Positions 34,246 to 43,548 of a stretch of DNA of 64,000 bases are shown here, one piece after another (the stretch's first letter is position 1; each line of letters opens with the position of its first letter). The notes under the pieces were generated by a model, which worked only from the letters and a program-made list of their open reading frames with translations, was not told where the DNA came from and did not search any database. The stretch covers positions 10,767 through 74,766 of the forward strand of contig CALRKY020000016.1 in NCBI GenBank assembly GCA_943368345.1, read 5' to 3'. Source of the DNA: JADCGM01 sp943368345. GTDB taxonomy: Bacteria; Pseudomonadota; Alphaproteobacteria; Sphingomonadales; Sphingomonadaceae. The translations under genes and the position numbers were made by a program.

Positions 34246-34837
34246 AAGCCCGAAACGCTTGCGCCGGACGGCCGAGGATGCCCGTGCGGCTGCGCTTGAT
34301 GCCGCCCAATCCCGGCTAAGGGCTGATGGTCCAGCAGCTATGACCCTCAAGGCGATTGCCGCCGACATCGGCGTGACCCACGCCAATCTTCTTCATCATT
34401 TCGGGTCGGCGGCAGGGCTTCAGGACGCGCTGATGGCGCGGATGATTCAGGATGCCGTGACCGGTGTCGCGGCCGCAGTCGCTCGCCTGCGGGGTGGGGA
34501 GGGCAGCCCGCGCAATCTGGTTGATGCGGCATTTGATGCCTTCAGCGAAGCCGGGATCGGACGGTTGGCCGCGTGGCTGCACGCGACCGGCGATACCGAC
34601 CGGTTGCAACCGCTGTTCGCCATTCTTGGCGACCTTGTCCGCGCCCTCGAAGCCGATGCAATGCTACCCCCGGACAAGGCGCGGGCGCGCATTGCCGACA
34701 TGACTTTGACACTGGTGCTGATGGGCCTGGGCGATGCGCTCGCCGGACCAATGCTGCACACCGCCGTCATTTGCGACCGAATGCGCTCCCGCGAAATCGC
34801 GACAGCAATCCTGATCGACAATATCAACAGGTCCTGA
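34238..34837 (+). CDS. TetR-family regulator
   Basis: A 199-residue regulator. The N-terminal helix-turn-helix reads LKAIAADIGVTHANLLHHFGSAAGLQDALM (about 36-65), where the usual YYHF is LLHHF. The C-terminal domain is a helical ligand pocket with no assigned ligand. It probably controls the divergent PF10118 gene and its own expression. The convergent P450 gene ends two bases after its stop. Confidence 0.88.
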   Translation: MSISPKRLRRTAEDARAAALDAAQSRLRADGPAAMTLKAIAADIGVTHANLLHHFGSAAGLQDALMARMIQDAVTGVAAAVARLRGGEGSPRNLVDAAFDAFSEAGIGRLAAWLHATGDTDRLQPLFAILGDLVRALEADAMLPPDKARARIADMTLTLVLMGLGDALAGPMLHTAVICDRMRSREIATAILIDNINRS

Positions 34838-34839
34838 CC

Positions 34840-36093
34840 CTAGGCCCGCTTCAACACCACCTGCATGCTGCGGACGCCGTGGACGAAGGAGGAGACGACC
34901 CGGTCGGGCTCACTCACGACGGTGGGGCGCAGGCCGCGCGCGATCAGCTCTTCCATCAGCACGGCGACCTGGAGTTCCGCCAGCCGGGCGCCGACGCAGC
35001 GGTGGATGCCGTAGCCGAAGGCGAGATGTCGGCGCGCATTGGGCCGGTCGGCGATATAGGCTTCGGCGTTCGGGAACACGCTCTCGTCACGGTTGCCCGA
35101 CATGTACCAAAGCACGATCTTTGACTTCGCCGGGATTGTCTTGCCGCCAAGTTCGACGTCCTGGGTGGTGGTCCGACGCATATGCGCAAGCGGGGTTTGC
35201 CAGCGGATCAGTTCCTGCGCTGCATTGGGGATCAACTTGGGGTCAGCAACGATTTTTGCCCATTCGGCCGGATAATCGGTCGCGACCATGGCAAGGCCCG
35301 ACATGGTGTTGCGGGTGGTGTCATTGCCGCCGACGATCAGCAGGATGAGATTTCCCAGATATTCCTGCGGCGTCATGTTCTTGGTCGCGTCGGAATGGAT
35401 CATCCGTGAAATAAGGTCCGGTGCCTCTCCCTTTGACGCGCGCTCCTGCCAGAGTCGGGTGAAATAGGCGGCGCATTCCCAGAGCGCCTTCCAACGCTGA
35501 TCGCTGCGCGCCTGATCCCGGATGCTCTCGATGTCGCCGGCCCAGTCCGACCAGTGGGTCAGCAAGCGCCGATCCTCCCACGGGAAATCGAACAGGATGG
35601 CCAGCATGCCAGTGGTCAGTTCGATGGACACCTTGTCCACCCAGTCGAACGGCTCGTCGATGGGTAGTGAGTCGAGCACGGCCTTAGTGCGAGCCCGAAC
35701 CTCAACGTCCAGACGCGTCATCTCGGACGGGGTGAACGCCGGAGATACAGTGCGGCGCTGACCGGTATGCTGAGGGCGGTCCATGGCGATGAACATCGGC
35801 AGCGGCTCGCGGCCTTCCGGTAGCGATTCAGGACCATCACCGAACACGGTGATGCCACCGAATTCCCATGACGAGGAATAGAGCTCAGGCAGCGCCTCGA
35901 CATGAACAATGTCTTCGTACCGTGTCACCGACCAATAGGGGGCGAAGTCACCCTCCTCGGTTAGGTTGACCGGATCTTCGACACGCATGCGTTCGAACAC
36001 CGGGCCGAATGTGTTTTCGACCCAATGCGTCGATTCGGCGATCCGCAGGCTGGCCAGCATCGGCTTTGGGTCCAGTTTGAATGCAGTCGCCAT
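34840..36093 (-). CDS. Cytochrome P450
   Basis: A 417-residue soluble bacterial P450 monooxygenase. The I-helix oxygen motif is VGGNDTTRN near residue 257, the K-helix ExxR equivalent lies near 295, and the heme-binding loop is FGYGIHRCVGARLAELQ near residue 355, with Cys as thiolate ligand. There is no fused reductase and no ferredoxin gene adjacent. It is a close paralogue of the P450 at 56.7-57.9 kb, sharing LAILFDFPWEDR and other long stretches. It may be part of a unit with the upstream SDR and MFS genes. Confidence 0.94.
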   Translation of the reverse strand: MATAFKLDPKPMLASLRIAESTHWVENTFGPVFERMRVEDPVNLTEEGDFAPYWSVTRYEDIVHVEALPELYSSSWEFGGITVFGDGPESLPEGREPLPMFIAMDRPQHTGQRRTVSPAFTPSEMTRLDVEVRARTKAVLDSLPIDEPFDWVDKVSIELTTGMLAILFDFPWEDRRLLTHWSDWAGDIESIRDQARSDQRWKALWECAAYFTRLWQERASKGEAPDLISRMIHSDATKNMTPQEYLGNLILLIVGGNDTTRNTMSGLAMVATDYPAEWAKIVADPKLIPNAAQELIRWQTPLAHMRRTTTQDVELGGKTIPAKSKIVLWYMSGNRDESVFPNAEAYIADRPNARRHLAFGYGIHRCVGARLAELQVAVLMEELIARGLRPTVVSEPDRVVSSFVHGVRSMQVVLKRA

Positions 36094-36246
36094 TGTGTAG
36101 GTCCTCCCAAGACAGGGCGAACATTATGCTTTTTGAGCGAAACGCAAAAGCTGCGTTAGTGGGAGGTTTTGCGGACTCCCGCAACGCACGCGACGCGAAC
36201 CGGACCGGGTGCTTTCCATCGATGACGAGCCGGATGGACAGCTTGG

Positions 36247-37023
36247 TCAGGCCGTCGTCGCATAACCTCCATCGACTGGAATGACTGACCCGCAGACAAA
36301 ACCGCTGGCTTTCGACGCGAGATAGATGGCGATCCCAGCCATATCTTCGGGTGCCCCCCGACGACGCATTGGTGTCGCTGCCATTGTTATCTTGGCGTCT
36401 TCATCGCTGATGGCGGCAGTCATTTTCGACGGGAAATAGCCGGGCGCGATGCCGTTGACGGCGATGTTCCGCGCAGCAAGGAATTTGGCCATCATTTTGG
36501 TCATGTGATTGATGCCGGCCTTGGAGGCGGCATAACTGTAGGTTTCCAGCGACGAGACATGGATCCCGTCGATCGAACCGATGTTGATGACACGGGCGTA
36601 GTCAACGGGCGTGGCGGCGGCCTCGAGCAATTTCACGAGCCGCTGGGTCAGGAAAAACACCGACTTGACGTTGAGGTCGATGACCTTGTCCCAGCCGCTT
36701 TCAGGAAAGCTGTCAAATGGCGCGCCCCAGCTTGCGCCCGCATTGTTGACGAGGATGTCGAGCTTGGCTTCGCGGGCCTCCAGTTCCTTGCCAAGGCGTT
36801 CGATTTCTTCCATTTTCGACAGATCGGCGGGAAGGGCGATGCATTCGCCAATCTGTGACAGCTCGTCGGCTAGCTTGTGGCAGGCGACGGCATTCCGGGC
36901 ACTGATATAGACCTTCACGCCATTGGCGACATAGCCGCGGGCGATCATCTCTCCGATGCCGCGTGAGCCACCGGTAATCAGCGCGGTCTTGCCATGGACG
37001 GAAAACAGCTCTTCGATTTTCAT
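36247..37023 (-). CDS. Short-chain dehydrogenase/reductase
   Basis: A 258-residue classical SDR. The NAD(P) motif TGGSRGIGEMIARG is at about residues 17-30, NNAG near residue 90, the catalytic Ser in NIGSIDG and the YSYAASKAG Tyr-Lys pair near residue 163. The Arg in the first motif and ARN after the second strand favour NADPH. It starts 11 bases after the MFS gene on the same strand. The substrate is unknown. Confidence 0.92.
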   Translation of the reverse strand: MKIEELFSVHGKTALITGGSRGIGEMIARGYVANGVKVYISARNAVACHKLADELSQIGECIALPADLSKMEEIERLGKELEAREAKLDILVNNAGASWGAPFDSFPESGWDKVIDLNVKSVFFLTQRLVKLLEAAATPVDYARVINIGSIDGIHVSSLETYSYAASKAGINHMTKMMAKFLAARNIAVNGIAPGYFPSKMTAAISDEDAKITMAATPMRRRGAPEDMAGIAIYLASKASGFVCGSVIPVDGGYATTA

Positions 37024-37034
37024 GACGTGATCCT

Positions 37035-38663
37035 TCAGACAGGTTCGCCGGCAGCGCGGGCGCGTTCAATGAGAGAGGCTTCGGAGGCGGGCAGGAGTTT
37101 GATGGCACGGTACAGGCAGAACCAGACGATTGGTGCCCCTGCATAGACCGAGAGTATCCCGATGCGCAGATTGTCGGTCGTGTCGCTGATCAGCCCAACC
37201 ATATATGGTCCCATCGCCAGGCCGATGAGATTGGTCCCGAGGAAAAAGGCTGCGGTTGCCGCCCCTCGCATCCGGGGGAGCACCAGGTCCTGGCAGGTGG
37301 TGGCGCACGGCCCGAGCCACATAGTCGGGACGGTGCTGATGAAGGCGTACAGAAACAACATCCCTGTCAAATTTTCAGCTGTAAAGGTCAGGATGCCGAC
37401 CGGCATCGAGACGACCAGTGCAACGATTGCCACCATCAACCGGCCCGAGGGATGCTTCTTGCGGTATTTGTCGCCGAGAACGCCGCCGAGCACGGCCCCG
37501 ACCCAGCCGCCGCCCGCGCCGATAAAGCCGAGCAGCAGCCCGATCGACAGGCTGTCCGCGCCGAGAATCCGGGTGGCATAGACGAAGATGAAGGCCCCGA
37601 TGCCGTAGCTGGCATAGGAGGTCAGCCCACCGGCGATGGTGGTGTAGACGAAGGCAGGGGTCTTCCAGATCAGTTGGTGGGTCGGTGCATCGCGCAGACG
37701 CAGCGACTGGGTCCAGCTGTAGACACCGTAAATTGCGATCGCCATCGCCATCCACTGGATGGTGTTGGTGGTGATGGCGATTCCGGCAAGTTCACCCAGC
37801 GGCTTGCGCTTGTCTGCGGCGAGCAGGCCGTCGGTGAACCAGACCGAGACAATGGCGAGCGCCACCAGCAGGACGGCGACACCGATATTGCGAACCCATT
37901 CCACCGGTGCTGCGCGCAGCTTGTACAGGTGGAGCAAGGTGAGCGGCGGCACGACGGCGGTCAGTTCCAGCCAGAATTTCGCGAACGGCGCGGGGTCGGT
38001 TGGCTGGATCATGCCATCGGCAATGCCGCGCGGCGGCTCCCGCATTGTCGCGACCAGCGCTGCCAGCAGCAGGCCGGGCAACCCGACCGCGATGAAGGCA
38101 ACCTGCCAGCCTTTCAGCCCGAAGGGTGCGACACCCGGGTAGGCCGATTGCCACGCCCCGACGATCAACGCGCCGAGGACGAGCGATAGCCCCGACCCGA
38201 TGTAGATGCCGCTGGAATAGATGGCGAGGACGGTGGCGCGCTTTTCACGCGGGAACCAATCTGACAGCAGCGAATAGGCGGCCGGGCTTGCGCTCGCCTC
38301 CCCAACACCCACGCCGACGCGGGCGAGGCCAAGCTGGGTGAAATTCGCGGCAAATCCCGACAAAGCGGTCATGCCCGACCAGAGTGCCAGCCCGAGAGCA
38401 ATGGTCCGGGTTCGGATCCACGAGTCTGCCAAACGCGCCAGCGGCACCCCGAGCAGCGCATAGAAAAGCGCAAAGGCCGTCCCGAACAGCAGCCCGAGCT
38501 GCGCATCGGTAAGGCCGAGGTCTTCCTTCAAATAGGGGGCGAGCGTGGTGATGATCGAGCGGTCGATGAAGTTCAGGACATAGACGATGACCAGAACGAT
38601 CAGGACATACCAGGCATAGGGTCCGCCGATCCGGATCTCTTTGTCAGACGCATCGCTAGCCAT
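37035..38663 (-). CDS. MFS transporter, Spinster-like
   Basis: A 542-residue permease with about 12 membrane helices. The first-helix NFIDRSIITTLAPYLKEDLGL and GVPLARLADSWIRTRTIALG segments match the Spns-like MFS group common in sphingomonads next to catabolic genes. A longer loop of about 80 residues, with two extra hydrophobic stretches, separates the halves. The cargo is likely an organic acid or aromatic/terpenoid substrate used by the SDR and P450 downstream; this is inferred from position only. Confidence 0.88.
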   Translation of the reverse strand: MASDASDKEIRIGGPYAWYVLIVLVIVYVLNFIDRSIITTLAPYLKEDLGLTDAQLGLLFGTAFALFYALLGVPLARLADSWIRTRTIALGLALWSGMTALSGFAANFTQLGLARVGVGVGEASASPAAYSLLSDWFPREKRATVLAIYSSGIYIGSGLSLVLGALIVGAWQSAYPGVAPFGLKGWQVAFIAVGLPGLLLAALVATMREPPRGIADGMIQPTDPAPFAKFWLELTAVVPPLTLLHLYKLRAAPVEWVRNIGVAVLLVALAIVSVWFTDGLLAADKRKPLGELAGIAITTNTIQWMAMAIAIYGVYSWTQSLRLRDAPTHQLIWKTPAFVYTTIAGGLTSYASYGIGAFIFVYATRILGADSLSIGLLLGFIGAGGGWVGAVLGGVLGDKYRKKHPSGRLMVAIVALVVSMPVGILTFTAENLTGMLFLYAFISTVPTMWLGPCATTCQDLVLPRMRGAATAAFFLGTNLIGLAMGPYMVGLISDTTDNLRIGILSVYAGAPIVWFCLYRAIKLLPASEASLIERARAAGEPV

Positions 38664-38855
38664 AAACTCTCCCCGAGTGCCGTGATGCCGGTTGATCCGG
38701 TTTGTCGGGCATGGCTAGCAGGGGGCAGGCCGCAAGGAAAGCGGCGCTGCGATGGATTGCGGCCTGTTGCTTTCTCTAGGTGGTACCCCGGCAGGGTCTT
38801 GCCGACCGCGGCTCAGCGGCCCATGTCCGGACGGCATGATGTTGGGAGATGGATG

Positions 38856-39725
38856 ATGGCCGAAGATTACAGCCCCCCGAAAGTCTGGACCTGGAACAAG
38901 GCAAGCGGCGGCCGTTTCGCTGCGATCAATCGTCCGATCGCCGGCCCGACGCATGACAAGGATTTGCCGATCGGTCGGCATCCGCTGCAACTCTATTCGC
39001 TTGGTACCCCCAATGGTGTGAAGGTCACTGTCCTGCTTGAGGAGTTGCTGGCGGCGGGCCATGCCGGGGCGGACTATGATGCCTGGCTCGTTCGCATTAC
39101 CGAGGGTGATCAATTTTCCAGCGGCTTTGTCGACGCCAATCCCAATTCCAAGATTCCGGCCCTTGTTGACCGGAGTGGCGCAACGCCGGTGCGGGTGTTC
39201 GAATCCGGGGCTATCCTGTTGTACCTCGCCGAAAAATTCGGGGCGTTCCTGCCGGAGGGCGGTGCGGCGCGGGCCGAATGCCTGTCATGGCTGTTCTGGC
39301 AAATGGGCAGTGCGCCCTATCTCGGCGGCGGCTTTGGGCATTTCTACGCCTATGCGCCGGTGAAGATTGAATATGCGATCGACCGGTTCGCCATGGAAGT
39401 GAAGCGGCAGATGGACGTGCTCGACCGCCGCCTGGCCGAAAGCCGGTTCCTTGCCGGGGATGACTATACCATCGCCGATATGGCGGTCTGGCCCTGGTAT
39501 GGCGGAATGGCCAAGGGGTTGCTTTACGAGGGCGGCGAATTTCTGCAGGTGCATGAATATAAACATGTCATCCGCTGGGCCGACGAGATCGGCGAGCGGC
39601 CTGCGGTGAAGCGCGGACGAATGGTCAACCGGGTCTTCGGCGACCCCGCAACCCAGCTCCACGAACGCCATGACGCCAGCGATTTTGACACCCGGACGCA
39701 GGATAAAGTGGGCGACGGGGCCTAG
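38856..39725 (+). CDS. yghU: YghU-type glutathione S-transferase / disulfide-bond reductase
   Basis: A 289-residue GST closely matching E. coli YghU throughout. The thioredoxin-like N-domain has HPLQLYSLGTPNGVKVTVLLEE near residue 35 and NPNSKIPALVD near 83. The helical C-domain has FGHFYAYAPVKIEYAIDRF near 165 and the ending QLHERHDASDF. YghU binds two glutathione molecules and shows disulfide reductase and peroxidase activity. ATG 38856 has GGGAG at a seven-base spacing; an adjacent ATG at 38853 is the alternative. Confidence 0.93.
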   Translation: MAEDYSPPKVWTWNKASGGRFAAINRPIAGPTHDKDLPIGRHPLQLYSLGTPNGVKVTVLLEELLAAGHAGADYDAWLVRITEGDQFSSGFVDANPNSKIPALVDRSGATPVRVFESGAILLYLAEKFGAFLPEGGAARAECLSWLFWQMGSAPYLGGGFGHFYAYAPVKIEYAIDRFAMEVKRQMDVLDRRLAESRFLAGDDYTIADMAVWPWYGGMAKGLLYEGGEFLQVHEYKHVIRWADEIGERPAVKRGRMVNRVFGDPATQLHERHDASDFDTRTQDKVGDGA

Positions 39726-39755
39726 GGTCAGGTTGAATGGCTCCGATCCCGTTCA

Positions 39756-39824
39756 TCCTGAGCGAAGTCGAAGGACCCACGGACACGGTGGCGAGGATCG
39801 TGCGTCCTTCGACTTCGCTCAGGA
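39756..39824. repeat. REP-like inverted repeat, 21-bp perfect arms
   Basis: TCCTGAGCGAAGTCGAAGGAC (39756-39776) and its exact complement (39804-39824) flank a 27-base loop in the gap after the GST gene. The core CCTGAGCGAAGTCGAAGG is a familiar dispersed intergenic palindrome in sphingomonad genomes. It can also act as a transcription stop or message-protecting hairpin for yghU. The rest of the 289-base gap holds only a 39-codon frame I do not trust. Confidence 0.85.
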
Positions 39825-40014
39825 AGAGCGGGTTGGAGTGCGTTTCATGGATTCGCGCCGCCTATTTCGCTTCGTCGAGCAGGGAGGCTGGTTGCACGTG
39901 AGATGGTGGGCGCGCTACCATAATTACATCGATTTCGCTGCTGCGCCGATGGAGGCACGGTTCTAGGCCTACGATAGCATTTTCGAATTCCGAACATTGT
40001 TGAGACCTCATGCA

Positions 40015-40530
40015 ATGACGTATCGAAGCAAATTGATCGCAATGGTCGCTCTGTTGCTTATGAACATGGGCGGCGCTCAGGCCGACCCAATGCGAACCAA
40101 TGCCGAATCTTTGTCGGCTGCTGCTACAGAAGTGGCTGAGATTCTAAAATCCGGAAAATTAGAACGCATAAAAAAATATCTCAGATCAAGCAATGTATAC
40201 TTAAGCGAAAATGGTGAAATTGATGCGCTATTTTCTTGTTTTCTAAGTTGGAACAAAAATTGCATAGAAAAAAAGCAATCTCCTATATCAATTGTTAGTG
40301 ACAATCACTTTATTCACTACGATCATATCGATCAAAACGTCGTACTAGTTAGCTACATAAGATCGAAAGACAAAGAAAAATTTCTGAAAAATAAAGATAA
40401 GTTTTTTGATGAACAATATATTTCCAGCTATTTTTCATGCAATTTTACGTTTGACGTGTCTGGGTGGTATATTGAAAATGGTTGTTACTATGAATCAGAG
40501 CCTCCATATATGGAGGATTTCGATTCATAG
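40015..40530 (+). CDS. AT-rich orphan gene, exported protein of unknown function
   Basis: A 171-residue protein with a signal peptide (hydrophobic residues about 8-20, cleavage near AQA). The mature part is Lys-, Ser- and aromatic-rich with several cysteines (SCFLSWNKNC, FSCNF, NGCYYE) that could form disulfides. I recognise no family. Base composition and codon use are far more AT-rich than the flanking genes, with codons such as AAA, ATA and TTT, which points to recent horizontal gain. It lies next to a repeated palindrome. No mobility gene is visible. Confidence 0.65.
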   Translation: MTYRSKLIAMVALLLMNMGGAQADPMRTNAESLSAAATEVAEILKSGKLERIKKYLRSSNVYLSENGEIDALFSCFLSWNKNCIEKKQSPISIVSDNHFIHYDHIDQNVVLVSYIRSKDKEKFLKNKDKFFDEQYISSYFSCNFTFDVSGWYIENGCYYESEPPYMEDFDS

Positions 40531-40574
40531 TATCAATTTCTAGCGAGGCGGATTCAGGAATACGCTTTTGCTGC

Positions 40575-40763
40575 CTATTTCGCCTCTGCGGGCGTGGCGG
40601 CCTCGGTTGTGGCGGCGGCTGTGTCGTTGGCGGCTTCGAGGGTTGCGGCGCCAGCGCTGGCTTCGGCGGCAGTGTCGGCGGTCGCCGTGTCGGATTGGCT
40701 GCTGCAGGCAACGAGGGTCAAGCTGGCGAGACCCAGTGCAAGCGCGGTTGGCACTATCTTCAT
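40575..40763 (-). CDS. Small Ala/Thr-rich lipoprotein
   Basis: A 62-residue product with a lipoprotein signal ending in LVAC, where Cys about 20 would be lipidated. The mature part is a low-complexity Ala/Thr/Glu chain of some 40 residues. It lies 12 bases after mlaA on the same strand and probably shares its transcript. No function is known. Confidence 0.65.
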   Translation of the reverse strand: MKIVPTALALGLASLTLVACSSQSDTATADTAAEASAGAATLEAANDTAAATTEAATPAEAK

Positions 40764-40775
40764 GACGGGTTCCCT

Positions 40776-41570
40776 TCAGTCCTGCGGGGCGGTTTCGCTG
40801 GCGGATTCGACGGATTCGGTAAACTCCGGCAGCGGCTCAACCTCCTCTTCCGGAGGGGTGCCATCGTAGATCAGACCCTCGCGGAACTGGAGATAGGCTG
40901 ACCGGACGGTGGCATATTCGTCAGCGCTGCCGTTGAGCAAGCCGTCGGTGGTGTCGATCAGGAACGAGCGCGCATCCAAAATTTCAGTGCCGGTCAGGCC
41001 GATGAACTCCGGGGTCGTCAGGTTCGCCCGGCCAATGGCGATGCGGTAGGGTTCGACGAAGCGCTCGGCGACAAACGCGGCGCCATCCCGGATTGTCGAC
41101 GGCCCGTAGAATGGCAGCATGATATAGGGGCCGGATTTAACGCCCCAGACGGCGAGTGTCTGGCCGATATCCTCAACTTCCGCCGGACGTCCCATGTCGG
41201 TTGCATGATCGGCGAGGCCGCCAACTCCGAGCACGGTGTTGATGGCAAAGCGGTCGACGATGCGGAATGCCTGGGCGACCTTGCCCTGCAGCAATGCGTT
41301 TACGAAGGAATAGGGTTCTTTGACATTCACCAGCGAACTGCCAATGCCGCGCTGCGCTGCGACCGGTACCGTCGCCCGGTAGACTTTGGTGACCGGGAGA
41401 ATGATGGCTTTGTCGAGGTCGCGGTTGAAGGCGTAGATCGACCGGTTGGTTTTCTCCCACGGGTCCTTCAACGCCTCGGCACTGCTGCCGGGTGTGGTTG
41501 CGCAGGCCGCCAGAGAGGAAAGCGCCGCGATCAGGCCAAGCGCACGTACGCGTACAAACAGGTTCATCAC
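40776..41570 (-). CDS. mlaA: MlaA/VacJ outer-membrane lipoprotein
   Basis: A 264-residue lipoprotein with lipobox SLAAC and the VacJ core: DPWEKTNRSIYAFNRDLDK near residue 37, GVGGLADHATDMG near 117 and the GPYIMLPFYGPSTIRDG loop near 145. MlaA removes misplaced phospholipids from the outer leaflet and passes them to the periplasmic MlaC. Other mla genes are not in the window. The acidic C-terminal tail (EEEVEPLPEFTESVE) is extra to the core. Confidence 0.92.
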   Translation of the reverse strand: MMNLFVRVRALGLIAALSSLAACATTPGSSAEALKDPWEKTNRSIYAFNRDLDKAIILPVTKVYRATVPVAAQRGIGSSLVNVKEPYSFVNALLQGKVAQAFRIVDRFAINTVLGVGGLADHATDMGRPAEVEDIGQTLAVWGVKSGPYIMLPFYGPSTIRDGAAFVAERFVEPYRIAIGRANLTTPEFIGLTGTEILDARSFLIDTTDGLLNGSADEYATVRSAYLQFREGLIYDGTPPEEEVEPLPEFTESVESASETAPQD

Positions 41571-41639
41571 CTACTCCTGTGGAACAGCAGGCTGGTTGCC
41601 ACATCGTGGCAGGAGCGACAAGGGGCAGCGGTTGACCAC

Positions 41640-41659
41640 ATATAAAGATAAGTTTATAT
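41640..41659. promoter_or_regulatory. Perfect inverted-repeat operator before the sahR-met operon
   Basis: ATATAAA-GATAAG-TTTATAT has 7-base perfect arms around a 6-base spacer, ending nine bases before the regulator's ATG. The AT-rich dyad stands out in GC-rich surroundings and is placed for autorepression by the ArsR-type protein encoded next. Confidence 0.8.
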
Positions 41660-41668
41660 CCATTCGCC

Positions 41669-42610
41669 ATGCGGAAAGCCCTTTCAGTCCTTCGCGCCCT
41701 TGCGGACCCGACCCGGTTGCGGATCGTGGTGCTGCTGCGCGGCATGGAATTGTCGGTCGGTGAACTCGCGCTGGTGCTGGACCAGAGCCAACCCCGGGTA
41801 TCGCGGCATGTGAAGATTCTGGCCGACGCGCAGCTGATTGTCCGCCACAAGGAAGGGGCCTGGGTCTTTGTCCGGCTGGCGTCGCCGGCGCAGGTTGATC
41901 CGGTTCTCGCCCTGCTCGACTCGCTGGACGGCACGAGCGCCGCTGCCGCCGATATTGCCCGGTTGGCGGCGGTTCGCGCCGAGCGGGCCGCGGCGTCGGA
42001 AAGCTATTTTGCTGCCCATGCAACGGAATGGGACAGTATCCGGTCCCTGCATGTCGCCGATGAGGCGGTGGAAGCGGCGGTGGTCAAGGCACTGGGCGGG
42101 CGGTCGCTTGGCCAGCTGCTCGATATCGGGACCGGCACCGGGCGGATGATCGAATTGCTGGGGCGCGCCGCCACGGCCGCCCTCGGCATCGACCGGTCAC
42201 CGGAAATGCTCCGGATCGCACGCGCCAAAATCGAAGCGGCGGGAATATCCAGTGCCCAGGTCCGGCAGGGCGACATGAACGCGTTGCCCTTGTCGGATGG
42301 GGCGGTCGACACGGTCATTTTGCATCAGGTGCTCCACTATGCCCAGAACCCCGCGAAAGCGATTGGGGAGGCGGCGCGGGTGCTCGGTCCCGGCGGTCAT
42401 TTGCTGGTCATCGACTTTGCGCCTCACGCGCGGGAGGATTTTCGCAGCGAACATGCCCATGCCCGGCTGGGGTTCGAGGATGAGACGGTCGCCAAATGGA
42501 TGCGTGCAGCCGGGCTTCGGGCCGAGGTGGTGGCGCAGCTTCCCGGCGATCTGACTGTTACCCTGTGGCTGGGATTCCGGCCCCACTTGGCACGTGTGGA
42601 GGCCGCATGA
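41669..42610 (+). CDS. sahR: ArsR-type regulator fused to SAM-methyltransferase domain (SahR-like)
   Basis: A 313-residue two-domain protein. Residues about 1-95 are an ArsR winged helix (LADPTRLRIVVLL and PRVSRHVKILADAQL). Residues about 130-260 are a class I methyltransferase fold with LLDIGTGTGRMIELLG. Such fusions are described as SahR, a regulator of methionine-cycle genes that senses S-adenosylhomocysteine in Proteobacteria. It is joined by ATGA to metF, leads the metF-metH operon and has a perfect inverted repeat just upstream. Which ligand it binds here is inferred. Confidence 0.85.
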   Translation: MRKALSVLRALADPTRLRIVVLLRGMELSVGELALVLDQSQPRVSRHVKILADAQLIVRHKEGAWVFVRLASPAQVDPVLALLDSLDGTSAAAADIARLAAVRAERAAASESYFAAHATEWDSIRSLHVADEAVEAAVVKALGGRSLGQLLDIGTGTGRMIELLGRAATAALGIDRSPEMLRIARAKIEAAGISSAQVRQGDMNALPLSDGAVDTVILHQVLHYAQNPAKAIGEAARVLGPGGHLLVIDFAPHAREDFRSEHAHARLGFEDETVAKWMRAAGLRAEVVAQLPGDLTVTLWLGFRPHLARVEAA

Positions 42611-43548
42611 CCCTGTCGCTTGCCCAGATGACCGAAGCGGCCCGGGCGGTGGGCGCACCGCTCTATGCCGATTTGGCGGGTGACATTGAAGTGTCGTTCG
42701 AGTTTTTTCCACCCAAGACCGAAGCGATGGAGGCGACGCTTTGGGAGTCGGTAAAAACCTTGGAACCGCTCGGCCCCCGCTTTGTGTCGGTGACCTACGG
42801 TGCCGGGGGATCAACCCGGGAGCGGACCCATGCAACCGTCGCCCGCATCCGCCGTGAAACCAGCATCGAACCGGCGGCGCATCTGACCTGCGTTGACGCC
42901 AGCCGTGACGAGATTGATGCCGTGGCGCGCGACTATTGGGCGGCGGGCATCCGGCATATCGTGGCGCTTCGTGGCGATCCTCCTCGCGCGGGGGAACTAT
43001 TTGCAGCCAGGCCGGATGGCTATGGATCGGCGGCGGAGTTGGTGGCTGGTCTGCGGAAGGTCGCCGGGTTCGAAATTTCGGTCGGCTGCAATCCGGAAGG
43101 TCATCCCGAGTCAGCATCAATGGCCGCCGATATCGACAATCTAAAGCGCAAGATCGATGCCGGGGCGAACCGGGCGATCAGCCAGTTTTTCTTCGAGCCC
43201 GAATGTTTCTTCCGGTTTCGCGATGCCGCCGTCGCCGCCGGGATCAAGGCAGAGCTGGTGCCAGGCATCCTGCCGGTCAGCAATTTTGCCCAGGCGGCCC
43301 GGATGTCAGCGATGAACGGCACCAGCGTGCCGCCGTGGCTTGCCCGCCTGTACGACGGGCTGGATGACAAGCCTGCCGCGCGGCAGTTGATCGCCGCAAC
43401 TGTCGCCGCCGAAATGTGCCGTAAACTTTATGCCGGTGGGGTGCGGGAGTTTCATTTCTACACCCTGAACCGGGCCGAACTGTCCTACGCCATCTGCCAC
43501 CTGCTCGGCCTCCGGCCTGCGGCGGCTGCCCAGGAGATTGCCGCATGA
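42607..43548 (+). CDS. metF: Methylenetetrahydrofolate reductase
   Basis: A 313-residue FAD enzyme making 5-methyltetrahydrofolate for methionine synthesis. SFEFFPPKTEAMEATLW near residue 30 carries the catalytic Glu, VTYGAGGSTRERT near 65 and ALRGDPP near 120 are family marks, and GCNPEGHPES near 162 contacts folate/FAD. It overlaps both neighbours by four bases, so methyl donor synthesis and use are co-translated. Confidence 0.95.
   Translation: MTLSLAQMTEAARAVGAPLYADLAGDIEVSFEFFPPKTEAMEATLWESVKTLEPLGPRFVSVTYGAGGSTRERTHATVARIRRETSIEPAAHLTCVDASRDEIDAVARDYWAAGIRHIVALRGDPPRAGELFAARPDGYGSAAELVAGLRKVAGFEISVGCNPEGHPESASMAADIDNLKRKIDAGANRAISQFFFEPECFFRFRDAAVAAGIKAELVPGILPVSNFAQAARMSAMNGTSVPPWLARLYDGLDDKPAARQLIAATVAAEMCRKLYAGGVREFHFYTLNRAELSYAICHLLGLRPAAAAQEIAA

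Noticed and set aside
39847..39966. 39-codon frame beside the REP-like repeat
   Set aside because: No ribosome site or known similarity; it may be a gene remnant but cannot be supported.
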